DNA from: Acidobacteriota bacterium
Lineage (GTDB): Bacteria; Acidobacteriota; Terriglobia; Terriglobales; Acidobacteriaceae
Direction: 5' to 3'
NCBI GenBank assembly: GCA_021781255.1
Contig: JAJXXG010000839.1
Location: forward strand, 1-7,007
Length of the DNA: 7,007 bases
Shown in pieces: positions 1-7,007 of this stretch. The translations under genes were made by a program, and so were the position numbers. The notes beneath the pieces were generated by a model, which saw only the letters and a program-made list of their open reading frames with translations, made no database searches and was not told the DNA's origin. Every line of letters begins with the position of its first letter. Position 1 is the first letter of the stretch.

Positions 1-1
1 C

Positions 2-424
2 GTGAAAAAGAATCGCGAGCTGACGCAGACGGGGCCGTATGCCTACACGCGCAATCCGCTGTATCTGGGCTCGATGCTGATGGCGGCGGGGTTTGCGGTG
101 GCGCTGCGCAGTTGGCCGGTGGCGCTGGTGCTGGCGGTGGGATTCCTGGTGATTTATGTGCCGGTGATTGCGTCGGAGGAGCGATTTCTGCGGGCGACGT
201 TTCCTGATTTCGATGCGTATTGCCGGCGTGTGCCACGGCTGATTCCGCGGCTTACGGCGGCGCGCGCTCCGGTGGCGCGGGAGGAAGGCGCGGGAGGCAG
301 TTTTTCGCTGGAGCTTTACCTGCGGCATCGCGAGTACAATGCACTTATAGGAGCCGCACTGCTCTATCTCTGCCTGCTCTTGCTGCGGCCGGCTCTGAGC
401 ATGTTTGTGCATGGGCCGCGGTGA
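2..424 (+). CDS. Isoprenylcysteine methyltransferase-family membrane protein, 3' part
   Basis: This is the C-terminal 140 codons of a gene that very probably starts before the window. The GTG at position 2 only happens to be in frame, and family members carry membrane segments before this point. The visible part opens with the hallmark of the ICMT/PEMT-like methyltransferase fold, GPYAYTRNPLYLG at residues 11-23. Two hydrophobic stretches follow (about 24-40 and 41-56), then the EERFLRATFPDFDAYCRRVPRLIP segment, which matches the family's conserved C-terminal E-E...F...Y...V.R..P region. A further membrane segment lies near residues 113-133. Family members use S-adenosylmethionine to methylate membrane-embedded small molecules or prenylated cysteines. 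The substrate here cannot be told, and bacterial members are mostly uncharacterised. The next gene is on the same strand and may be co-transcribed. Confidence 0.8.
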   Translation: MKKNRELTQTGPYAYTRNPLYLGSMLMAAGFAVALRSWPVALVLAVGFLVIYVPVIASEERFLRATFPDFDAYCRRVPRLIPRLTAARAPVAREEGAGGSFSLELYLRHREYNALIGAALLYLCLLLLRPALSMFVHGPR

Positions 425-474
425 GCATTTTCCGCGCCCTGAAAGTCAAGATTCCAAAGGAGCCAGGCCCCACG

Positions 475-1245
475 GTGAAGAAGCGCAGGACGGTGAAGAC
501 GATTTTGTGTGCCCTCGCCTTTGCCGCCGTGGCCCAGGCACAGCAGTTTCCGCAGCTTGCGCCGCCTCGCCCCGGCTTCAGCTTTCCGCAAAAGCAGACG
601 CTGACCTATTCGGTGGACTGGCGCGTGTTTCCGGCTGGAACGGCAGTGGTGCGCTTTGAGCAGATGGGCGACCGCGAGCGGATCACGGCCAGCGCGGACA
701 CCATCGGGGCGATCAACCTGCTGTTTCACGTGAGCGATCATTTTCAATCGTCCATCGACCGCGCGAAGGGATGTACGTACGAGTTCAGCAAGCAGACGGT
801 GGAAGGCCGCCGCCAGATCAATTCCACGCTGCAGCTCATCTACGGGCAGTCCAAATCGATTCTGGATGAGAAGAATCTGGTGAGCGGGCAGAGCAAGCAT
901 GTGGAGTCGCCCATTCCGGGGTGCATGACGGATTTGCTGACGGGCGTGTTCTATACCGCGTCGCAGCCGCTGGATGTGGGAAAGAGCTTCATGATTCCAC
1001 TGGTGGACGCCATGCACAATGTTCCGGTGACCATCAAAGTGGAAGGCCGCGAGGAGATCAAGACGCCGCTGGGCACGTTCAAGACGATTCGCGTGCAGCC
1101 CACGGCGGCGGCGGGCGTGGTGAAGAATCGCGGCAATATCTGGATCTGGTATACGGACGACGACCGGCACCTGCCGGTGCAGATGCGCGCCCGGCTTTTC
1201 TGGGGCACGATCACCTTCCGGCTGACAGGCAACGAAAACAAATAG
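475..1245 (+). CDS. Secreted DUF3108 domain protein
   Basis: The product is about 256 residues with an N-terminal signal peptide: a basic start (VKKRRTVK), a hydrophobic core (TILCALAFAAVA) and a likely signal peptidase I cut after AQA, near residue 22. The mature part reads as a DUF3108 beta-rich domain. It has YSVDWRVFPAGTAVVRFE near the start, GRRQINSTL and CMTDLLTGVFY in the middle, and a C-terminal GNIWIWYTDDDRHLPVQM that fits the family's usual ending, in which an acidic turn precedes a Pro and the last strands. The function of DUF3108 is unknown; an envelope or periplasmic location is likely. I chose GTG 475 because AAGGAG lies at 457-462 and the signal peptide then starts normally. 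GTG 421 is in frame and overlaps the upstream stop as GTGA, which would couple translation but has no ribosome site. GTG 493 is also possible. No ATG start is available. Confidence 0.8.
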   Translation: MKKRRTVKTILCALAFAAVAQAQQFPQLAPPRPGFSFPQKQTLTYSVDWRVFPAGTAVVRFEQMGDRERITASADTIGAINLLFHVSDHFQSSIDRAKGCTYEFSKQTVEGRRQINSTLQLIYGQSKSILDEKNLVSGQSKHVESPIPGCMTDLLTGVFYTASQPLDVGKSFMIPLVDAMHNVPVTIKVEGREEIKTPLGTFKTIRVQPTAAAGVVKNRGNIWIWYTDDDRHLPVQMRARLFWGTITFRLTGNENK

Positions 1246-1297
1246 CGGCCAGCACATGGGACCGGCGGCGAAGCTGCGTCGGCCGCACGGCAGGCGC

Positions 1298-1606
1298 TCA
1301 CTGCATCCGGTAGCGCTCGCGCATCAGGCGCTGCAGGCGCGGCCAGTAGATGAGGTTGAAGGCCAGCTCCTTGTCAGGAAACATGGCGAGAGCGGCGCGG
1401 CGCGTGTCGGCGACCATCTCTGAGGCTTCCTCCACAGGCAGCGTGGTGTCCTGCGCGATGACCTGCATCACCATGTTCATCATGATCTGCAGGCGGCGAA
1501 TCTTGCGGCTCTCTTCCTTCAGCTCTTCGGGAGACTGCGCGGGCGGCGTGGCATTGGCGGGGTTTGCATCTGGCAGGGGCTGCCTGGGGAAATCCGATAG
1601 ACCCAT
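1298..1606 (-). CDS. Small conserved-looking helical protein, function unknown
   Basis: This gene encodes 102 residues and I do not recognise its family. The start is well supported: ATG at 1606-1604 is preceded by a GGAGGA ribosome site (complement of 1615-1620) at 8-nt spacing. Residues 1-25 are Pro/Ala/Asn-rich and probably disordered. From residue 26 (SPEELKEESRKIRRLQIMMN) the chain is strongly charged and likely helical. It contains a Met-rich stretch (IMMNMVMQVIAQD, about 41-53) and ends in a basic-aromatic tail, LIYWPRLQRLMRERYRMQ. There is no signal peptide, membrane segment or metal-binding cysteine. The helical character would suit a small cytoplasmic interaction or regulatory protein, but that is a guess. 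It converges with the DUF3108 gene, with 52 bp between stop codons, and follows the GH1 gene on the same strand after a 258-bp gap, so it probably has its own promoter. Confidence 0.72.
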   Translation of the reverse strand: MGLSDFPRQPLPDANPANATPPAQSPEELKEESRKIRRLQIMMNMVMQVIAQDTTLPVEEASEMVADTRRAALAMFPDKELAFNLIYWPRLQRLMRERYRMQ

Positions 1607-1864
1607 GCGGCGATTCCTCCTGAGTGTTGGACGGAATGGCTAGCGTTGTGGGCATCGTAGCACCGGAGGAGTAATTTTGTGAGCCTGCCGGCGAGCGGAT
1701 TTGAACCACGCAAGTCATCGAGCTGTGATGGCCGGGTGGCAAGCGGCGAGATGATGCGTAAATCGGGCGAAGGGGTTTTTGGGGGGATTTGTAATTTTCA
1801 CCCTGTTGCTCGCTGGCGTGCACGACAAGGGCAACGCAGGATGTTTTTGTGACACTGCGCCAGC
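1607..1864. other. Non-coding gap of 258 bp between the GH1 gene and the 102-residue gene
   Basis: I see no convincing gene here. The gap holds the leader of the downstream small gene and a fragment resembling the 3' end of a tRNA on the minus strand (about 1682-1713): a T-loop-like TTCAAAT with a mostly paired stem, then CGCCGGCA. It also has a G-rich tract at 1772-1786 (GGGG, five T, GGGGGG). A 7-bp perfect inverted repeat lies just after the GH1 stop: CGCCAGC at 1858-1864 and GCTGGCG at 1812-1818, with a 39-nt loop. The loop is too long and no T-run follows, so it is not a standard intrinsic terminator. Confidence 0.5.
1654..1662 (-). promoter_or_regulatory. Candidate extended -10 promoter for the 102-residue gene
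   Basis: On the minus strand TGCTACGAT reads as an extended -10 element (TG, one base, then TACGAT). It lies about 48 nt before the ATG at 1606, which would give a leader of roughly 40 nt containing the GGAGGA ribosome site. The -35 position (complement of 1677-1682) matches the consensus poorly, which an extended -10 can tolerate. This rests on visual matching only. Confidence 0.3.
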
Positions 1865-3460
<1,596 letters not shown>

Positions 3461-3513
3461 ACGCTTGATTAAGGCATTTGTGTTCTGACTGCCTGGATGA
3501 CGCGGAGTACTCA

Positions 3514-3560
3514 TCCCCAGGGGTCTGAAACGATGCACTTCGACGGGCTCAAGGGCAACT
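3514..3560. repeat. Possible dispersed-repeat-like element in the divergent promoter region
   Basis: The stretch contains the near-palindrome CCCCAGGGG (3515-3523) followed by CTTCGACGGGCTCAAGGGC (3538-3556). The second part resembles, from memory, CTTCGACAAGCTCAGG-type short repeats scattered in many high-GC genomes. Only one copy lies in this window, so repetition cannot be shown here. It sits between the divergent GH1 and mnmG promoters and has no coding features of its own. Confidence 0.3.
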
Positions 3561-3631
3561 GTTTGGTGGGGCTTGATTGCTGAAGAGGAAGCGGAGCCAT
3601 ATATTCGCTGCGGCGGAAAATATGGATTCCG

Positions 3632-3637
3632 TACAAT
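3632..3637 (+). promoter_or_regulatory. Candidate -10 box of mnmG, very close to the start codon
   Basis: TACAAT matches five of six bases of the -10 consensus and ends only 8 nt before the mnmG ATG at 3646. Transcription from it would begin at about 3644-3646, giving a leaderless or almost leaderless mRNA. A small inverted repeat, CGGAA (3614-3618) and TTCCG (3627-3631), abuts it and could be an operator. No good -35 is seen at 16-18 bp. An alternative -10 is TATATT at 3600-3605 with TTGATT at 3573-3578, but that spacer is 21 bp. Confidence 0.35.
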
Positions 3638-3645
3638 AGAGAAGA

Positions 3646-5709
3646 ATGGCATTTACCGAACAATATGATGTGGCGGTGGTAGGCGCGGGGCACGCCGGGT
3701 GCGAGGCGGCGATGGCGGCGGCGCGCATGGGGCTGAAGACCGCCCTCATCACCATGAATCTGGACCTGATTGCGCAGATGAGCTGCAATCCAGCCATCGG
3801 CGGCGTGGCCAAGGGCCACCTTGTCCGCGAAGTGGATGCGCTGGGCGGCGTGATGGGCGAGGTGGCCGATGCGGTGGGCATCCAGTTTCGCCTGCTGAAT
3901 ACCTCGCGCGGCCCCGCCGTGTGGAGCCCGCGGGCGCAGTGCGACAAGCAGCTCTACCGCGTGAAGATGCGCGAGGTGCTTGAGGCGCAGAAAGACCTGC
4001 ACATCCGCCAGGCCGAGGTGGTGGACCTCCTTCTTGAAGACGCTGGTTCCTCCGGAAGTCCGGGTGCCCCAGGTCTCGATTCTGAGACCTGGGAAGCAAA
4101 TTCGCCCGACGGTCTCCCAAACGATCTTCAGCGCCCCATGCGTCTGCGCCGCCGCGTGCTGGGGCTGAAGCTGCGCGACGGGCGCAGGCTGATGGCCGGG
4201 GCCACGATTATCACCACGGGCACGTTTCTGAATGGGCTCATCCACTGCGGCGAGGAGCGGTATCCGGCGGGGCGCAGCGGCGAGCCGGCCAGCGTCCTGT
4301 TGGGCGAGGCTCTCCGGGCTCTTGGGCTTCGGACTTGCAGACTTAAGACCGGGACGCCGCCGCGGCTGGATGGGCGGACGATTCGCTGGGAGGCTTTCGA
4401 GGAGCAGCCGGGCGACGCGGACCCGACGCCGTTCAGCTTCAGGACGAAGAAGATTGCGCAGCCGCAGGTGAGCTGCCACATTGCGTTTACCACGCCGGAG
4501 ACGCTGCGGCTGATTCGCGAGAATGTACACAGGTCGGCGATGTACTCGGGGCGGATTGAGGGCATCGGGCCGCGCTACTGCCCCTCGATTGAGGACAAGA
4601 TCGTCAAGTTTCCCGACAAGACGCACCACCAGTTTTTTCTGGAGCCGGAGGGGTTGAACACGCACGAGGTCTATGTCAACGGCATGTCCACGTCGCTGCC
4701 GATGGAGGTGCAATGGCAGATGGTGCATTCGATTCCGGGGCTGGAGAATGCGGAGATGCTGCGGCCAGGGTACGCGATCGAGTACGACAGCGTGGACGCG
4801 ACCGAGCTGGACCGCACGCTGCGCGTGAAGAGCATGGAAGGGCTGTATCTGGCGGGGCAGATCAACGGGACGAGCGGCTACGAGGAGGCGGCCTGCCAGG
4901 GCATCATGGCGGGCATCAACGCGGCACTGTGGCTGAAGGGGCAGGCGCCGTTCACGATGGACCGGACCGAGGGCTACACGGGCATTCTGATTGACGACCT
5001 GATTTCGAAAGGCACCAATGAGCCGTACCGCATGTTTACGTCGCGGGCGGAGTTTCGGCTGCACCTGCGCATTGACAATGCCGACCGGCGGCTGACTCCG
5101 CACGGGCGGCGGCTGGGGCTGATTGGCGACGAGGCGTGGGCGGAGTTTGAGCAGAAGCAGGCGCGGCTGGCGGCGCTGGACAGACTGTTGCAGACAGGCA
5201 AAGTGGACGGCGCAGGACTGGCTGCGGCGGGGTTTGGGGAATTGACAGGGACGGCAGGACTTAACTGGTCGCAACTGCTGAAGCGGCCGGAGGTGGCCAT
5301 TGAGCCGGTGCTCGGCGCGATGCGCGGCGCGCTGGCCGCGGAGCCTCTGCTGGCGGAGATGGCAGCGGCGGTTGAGCGCGGCGGGCCGCTGCCGGCGGCG
5401 CATCGCAATGAGGCGCGCGCGGTGGAGACGGAAATCAAGTTTGCCGGATATCTGGACCAGCAGCGGAAGTCAATCGAGAAGCTGAAGGCCGCCGAGGCAG
5501 TTGCGATTCCGGAGTGGATGGAGTACGGGGCGATCAGCGGGCTTTCGCGGGAGATGCGGGAGACGCTGGAGCGGGTGCGGCCCAGCACGATTGGGCAGGC
5601 CAGCCGCATTCCCGGCGTGACGCCCGCGGCGCTGAGCCTGGTTCATGTGTCGATCCGCGTGCAGGGCGCGCGGCGCGGGGGATGGCAGGGCGAGCAGGCA
5701 ACGGCCTGA
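3646..5709 (+). CDS. mnmG: tRNA uridine-5-carboxymethylaminomethyl modification enzyme MnmG (GidA)
   Basis: MnmG is the FAD-dependent partner of the GTPase MnmE. Together they place the carboxymethylaminomethyl or aminomethyl group on uridine 34 of certain tRNAs in the cytoplasm, using methylene-tetrahydrofolate and NADH. The match is clear over the full length: the FAD Rossmann motif GAGHAG (13-18), [23 protein letters not shown] (46-68, with Cys47), [12 protein letters not shown] (235-246), [13 protein letters not shown] (306-318, with Cys312), [18 protein letters not shown] (402-419), [17 protein letters not shown] (456-472), and the C-terminal [16 protein letters not shown] (649-664) of the tRNA/MnmE-contacting helical region. 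It has 687 residues against the usual 620-630. Most of the excess is an in-frame segment at about 133-169 (4042-4152); Cys312 is shifted by 35 relative to E. coli Cys277. A classical ribosome site is weak (AGAGAAG at 3638-3644). It diverges from the GH1 gene and is not followed by rsmG/gidB, which is often next to it in other bacteria. Confidence 0.97.
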   Translation: MAFTEQYDVAVVGAGHAGCEAAMAAARMGLKTALITMNLDLIAQMSCNPAIGGVAKGHLVREVDALGGVMGEVADAVGIQFRLLNTSRGPAVWSPRAQCDKQLYRVKMREVLEAQKDLHIRQAEVVDLLLEDAGSSGSPGAPGLDSETWEANSPDGLPNDLQRPMRLRRRVLGLKLRDGRRLMAGATIITTGTFLNGLIHCGEERYPAGRSGEPASVLLGEALRALGLRTCRLKTGTPPRLDGRTIRWEAFEEQPGDADPTPFSFRTKKIAQPQVSCHIAFTTPETLRLIRENVHRSAMYSGRIEGIGPRYCPSIEDKIVKFPDKTHHQFFLEPEGLNTHEVYVNGMSTSLPMEVQWQMVHSIPGLENAEMLRPGYAIEYDSVDATELDRTLRVKSMEGLYLAGQINGTSGYEEAACQGIMAGINAALWLKGQAPFTMDRTEGYTGILIDDLISKGTNEPYRMFTSRAEFRLHLRIDNADRRLTPHGRRLGLIGDEAWAEFEQKQARLAALDRLLQTGKVDGAGLAAAGFGELTGTAGLNWSQLLKRPEVAIEPVLGAMRGALAAEPLLAEMAAAVERGGPLPAAHRNEARAVETEIKFAGYLDQQRKSIEKLKAAEAVAIPEWMEYGAISGLSREMRETLERVRPSTIGQASRIPGVTPAALSLVHVSIRVQGARRGGWQGEQATA
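4042..4152 (+). repeat. Palindrome-bearing in-frame insertion inside mnmG
   Basis: About 37 codons interrupt the conserved stretch between VDLLLED and [10 protein letters not shown], where E. coli MnmG has a short turn. At its centre is a perfect 10-bp inverted repeat, CCCAGGTCTC (4068-4077) and GAGACCTGGG (4084-4093), around a 6-nt loop. The encoded peptide (residues 133-169) is Gly/Ser/Pro-rich, then polar, and looks like an exposed flexible loop. Its codons (GCA, AAT, CCA, GAT, CTT) are less GC-biased at third positions than the rest of the gene. This fits a palindromic intergenic-type repeat that inserted without breaking the frame. The exact ends are uncertain by several codons. Confidence 0.6.
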
Positions 5710-5713
5710 GCCG

Positions 5714-6295
5714 CTACTGCTGGTCCTTTTTGTCGCCCTTGTCGCCGCGCGAGAAGAGCGGGATGTGAAATGGCGAGTCAGAGGAGGAGGGCTTTCTTGC
5801 TTTGGCCTTTGCGTCCTCAGGCACCACGGTGCGCTGGGAGTTGATGCACATCCAGCCGCCACGCACGCGCTCAAAGACGTGGGTAAAGACGCCCTTTTCA
5901 TCCACCTGCGCGGACCCGGCCTTGTGATGCAGAGTGTAGGTGCCGTTGGCCACGGCAATATCGCCGAGCATGCGGACGGTGATGACGCGCTGCGTCAGGT
6001 GGAGAGTTTTGTCGTCGCCGGAGATCAGGTTTGCCAACTGCTGGTTGCGGGTGGTGATGTCGCCTGAGGCAGACACGTCGACGAACAGGGGCGAGAGGAC
6101 CAGCTCCAGGCTGTACTGGTCGCGCATGTTGATGGCGTTGGACCAGGTGTCCTCAATCTTCTGGAACGTGGCGACTTCAGGGGTGACCGCAGACGTGACC
6201 CCGGGCCGGGTGGGAGCCGAAGCCGGTGCGGGACTCTGGGCAAACGCAGCACAGGAAAGAAGTAAAGCAGAGAACAAAACGGCAAAACGGGTCAT
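5714..6295 (-). CDS. Secreted NTF2-like (DUF4440/SnoaL-type) protein
   Basis: From ATG 6295 the product has 193 residues. A signal peptide is plain: MTRFAVLFSALLLSCAAFAQ with a likely cut after AFA or AFAQ. A Pro/Ala linker follows, then a compact alpha+beta domain (about 40-160) reading EVATFQKIEDTWSNAINMRDQYSLELVLSPLFVDVSASGDITTRNQQL. This is the usual start of NTF2-like/DUF4440 domains: a helix, then an F-V-D strand and an acidic turn. The second half (VRMLGDIAVANGTYTLHH, then FTHVFERVRGGWMCINSQRTVV) also fits. The last 30 residues are Lys/Ser-rich and probably disordered. Such domains bind small ligands or serve as scaffolds, and this one cannot be assigned a reaction. GTG 6304 is an alternative start, but AGGAG (6308-6312) would be only 3 nt away from it, against 12 nt from ATG 6295. 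It converges with mnmG, with 4 bp between stop codons. Confidence 0.82.
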   Translation of the reverse strand: MTRFAVLFSALLLSCAAFAQSPAPASAPTRPGVTSAVTPEVATFQKIEDTWSNAINMRDQYSLELVLSPLFVDVSASGDITTRNQQLANLISGDDKTLHLTQRVITVRMLGDIAVANGTYTLHHKAGSAQVDEKGVFTHVFERVRGGWMCINSQRTVVPEDAKAKARKPSSSDSPFHIPLFSRGDKGDKKDQQ

Positions 6296-6387
6296 ACGTA
6301 GCACGAACTCCTACTCTTTCGATGATATATCTTGGACGCGGGATGCGGGCAGGAGGAGAGCGCCGAAAGACGTCACGGGCATGGGGA

Positions 6388-6403
6388 GGCCGGAGAGTCG
6401 GCC
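6388..6403 (-). terminator. Weak hairpin immediately after the regulator's stop codon
   Basis: GGCCG and CGGCC form a 5-bp GC stem with a 6-nt loop directly after the stop of the Crp/Fnr-type gene (a G-T wobble would extend it by one pair). There is no T-run after it on the minus strand, so it is not a standard intrinsic terminator. It may only slow or stabilise the transcript end. Confidence 0.2.
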
Positions 6404-7007
6404 CTAGGCCAGCGTCTGCAGGCGCTCGGGTTGGTGCAACGTGATGACGGAGCCCTCAATCGAGATCCAGCCCTCCTTGCGGAACTGGCCGAGGGTGCGG
6501 GTGACGGTCTCGCGGGTGGTGCAGGCCATGGAGGCCATTTCCTCGTGGGTGAGCAGCAGGGGAAATCGGAATTCGCCTTCGTTGACATGCTCGCCAATCT
6601 GGTGGCCGAGTTCGAGCAGCAGGCGCGCAAGGCGGGCCGCCACGGTTTCCGCCAGCGAGATGCGGCAGGCATCCTGCAACGCGAAGCGGTACTCCTGGCA
6701 GATGCACTGCACGGCGCGCATCTGAGCTTCCTTGTGACTGCGCAAGAAGTTGAGGAACCGATCGCGCTCGACGGGCCGAAGCTGGGCGGGCGTGAGCGAT
6801 TCGGCAGAGACCTCATAGACGCCGTGGGATAGAACTGCATAGAGCCCCAGCATGGAGCCGGGACCGGCGACGCGCACGATCATCTGGCGGTCCTGAGGAT
6901 GGCCGGCGGTGAGCTTGAGGTATCCGCTGCAAATCAGATAGAGGCAGCGGGCGTCCTCGCCCTGCGTGAAGAGAGATGCCTGGGCGGGCAGAGAGATGGT
7001 GCTGGTG
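6404..7007 (-). CDS. Crp/Fnr-family transcriptional regulator, 3' part
   Basis: The reading frame runs off the right edge, so the N-terminus is missing; 200 residues are visible. Residues 1-60 match a cyclic-nucleotide-binding-type beta roll, with FTQGEDARCLYLICSGYLKL and then GPGSMLGLYAVL. The long dimer helix lies at about 75-110. The C-terminal winged helix-turn-helix has LTHEEMASMACTTRETVTRTLGQFRKEGWI (152-181), where RETV.R matches the DNA-recognition helix of E. coli Crp. At the place of the cAMP phosphate-binding Arg-Ser (ERSA in Crp) this protein reads EVSA, so classical cAMP binding is unlikely. Cysteines include a C-I-C pair (101 and 103) and Cys114, not an Fnr N-terminal iron-sulfur cluster as far as can be seen. 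The effector is unknown. The NTF2-like gene is next on the same strand after a 108-bp gap from the ATG chosen here, so both could share a transcript. Confidence 0.92.
   Translation of the reverse strand, partial: TSTISLPAQASLFTQGEDARCLYLICSGYLKLTAGHPQDRQMIVRVAGPGSMLGLYAVLSHGVYEVSAESLTPAQLRPVERDRFLNFLRSHKEAQMRAVQCICQEYRFALQDACRISLAETVAARLARLLLELGHQIGEHVNEGEFRFPLLLTHEEMASMACTTRETVTRTLGQFRKEGWISIEGSVITLHQPERLQTLA

Noticed and set aside
220..474. Longer N-terminus for the DUF3108 protein from ATG 220
   Set aside because: It would overlap the methyltransferase-like gene by about 200 bp and read as Ala/Gly/Arg shadow sequence before the signal peptide.
364..1257. Open frame of about 297 codons opposite the DUF3108 gene
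   Set aside because: The translation is His/Arg/Leu-rich shadow sequence, while the plus-strand frame has a signal peptide and DUF3108 motifs.
1245..1286. GCGGCC and GGCCGC inverted repeat between the convergent DUF3108 and 102-residue genes as a terminator
   Set aside because: It is a 6-bp stem with a 30-nt loop and no T-run on either side, as expected by chance in GC-rich DNA.
1848..1858. TGTGA at 1848-1852 as a Crp-type operator
   Set aside because: The required second half (TCACA after 6 bp) is absent, and the site lies just after the end of the GH1 gene rather than in a promoter.
3511..5403. Long open frame of 630 codons on the minus strand opposite mnmG
   Set aside because: It is a by-product of GC-rich codon bias in mnmG. 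Its translation is Arg/Leu/Pro/His-rich low-complexity sequence with no family resemblance, while the plus-strand frame is an unmistakable MnmG.
5702..5713. CGGC-CTGA-GCCG hairpin at the mnmG stop as a shared terminator with the NTF2-like gene
   Set aside because: The stem is only 4 bp, it overlaps the stop codon, and no T-run directly follows it on either strand.
6313..6335. TATATC/TATCAT as a -10 box for the NTF2-like gene
   Set aside because: No acceptable -35 sequence lies 16-18 bp upstream, and AT-rich hexamers alone are not enough to call a promoter.

Overview
The window looks like chromosomal DNA of a high-GC Gram-negative soil bacterium, most likely an acidobacterium of the Terriglobia/Acidobacteriaceae type. 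That assignment is an inference from GC-rich codon use, strong GGAGG ribosome sites, frequent GTG starts, a Tat-exported GH1 enzyme and short palindromes of a kind I remember from those genomes. It has not been tested by a search. I found no phage, insertion sequence, CRISPR array, rRNA or complete tRNA.

Layout, left to right. (1) Plus strand: the 3' part of an isoprenylcysteine methyltransferase-like membrane protein (2-424), then a secreted DUF3108 protein (475-1245). (2) Minus strand: a 102-residue helical protein of unknown function (1298-1606), a 258-bp non-coding gap with a tRNA-3'-end-like fragment, and a Tat-exported GH1 beta-glucosidase-type protein (1865-3403). (3) A 242-bp divergent promoter region (3404-3645). 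(4) Plus strand: mnmG/gidA (3646-5709), the tRNA wobble-uridine modification enzyme. It carries an in-frame extra segment of about 37 residues built around a DNA palindrome. (5) Minus strand: a secreted NTF2-like/DUF4440 protein (5714-6295), whose stop codon lies only 4 bp from that of mnmG, and the 3' part of a Crp/Fnr-family regulator (6404-7007, cut by the window edge).

The genes do not form one pathway. They read as a housekeeping gene (mnmG) among small cell-envelope or secreted proteins and one regulator. No new multi-gene system is evident. The two observations most worth following are the GH1 protein, which has Met in place of the acid/base Glu while almost all other catalytic-site residues are kept, and the palindrome-bearing in-frame insertion in mnmG, which looks like a mobile repeat turned into coding sequence.
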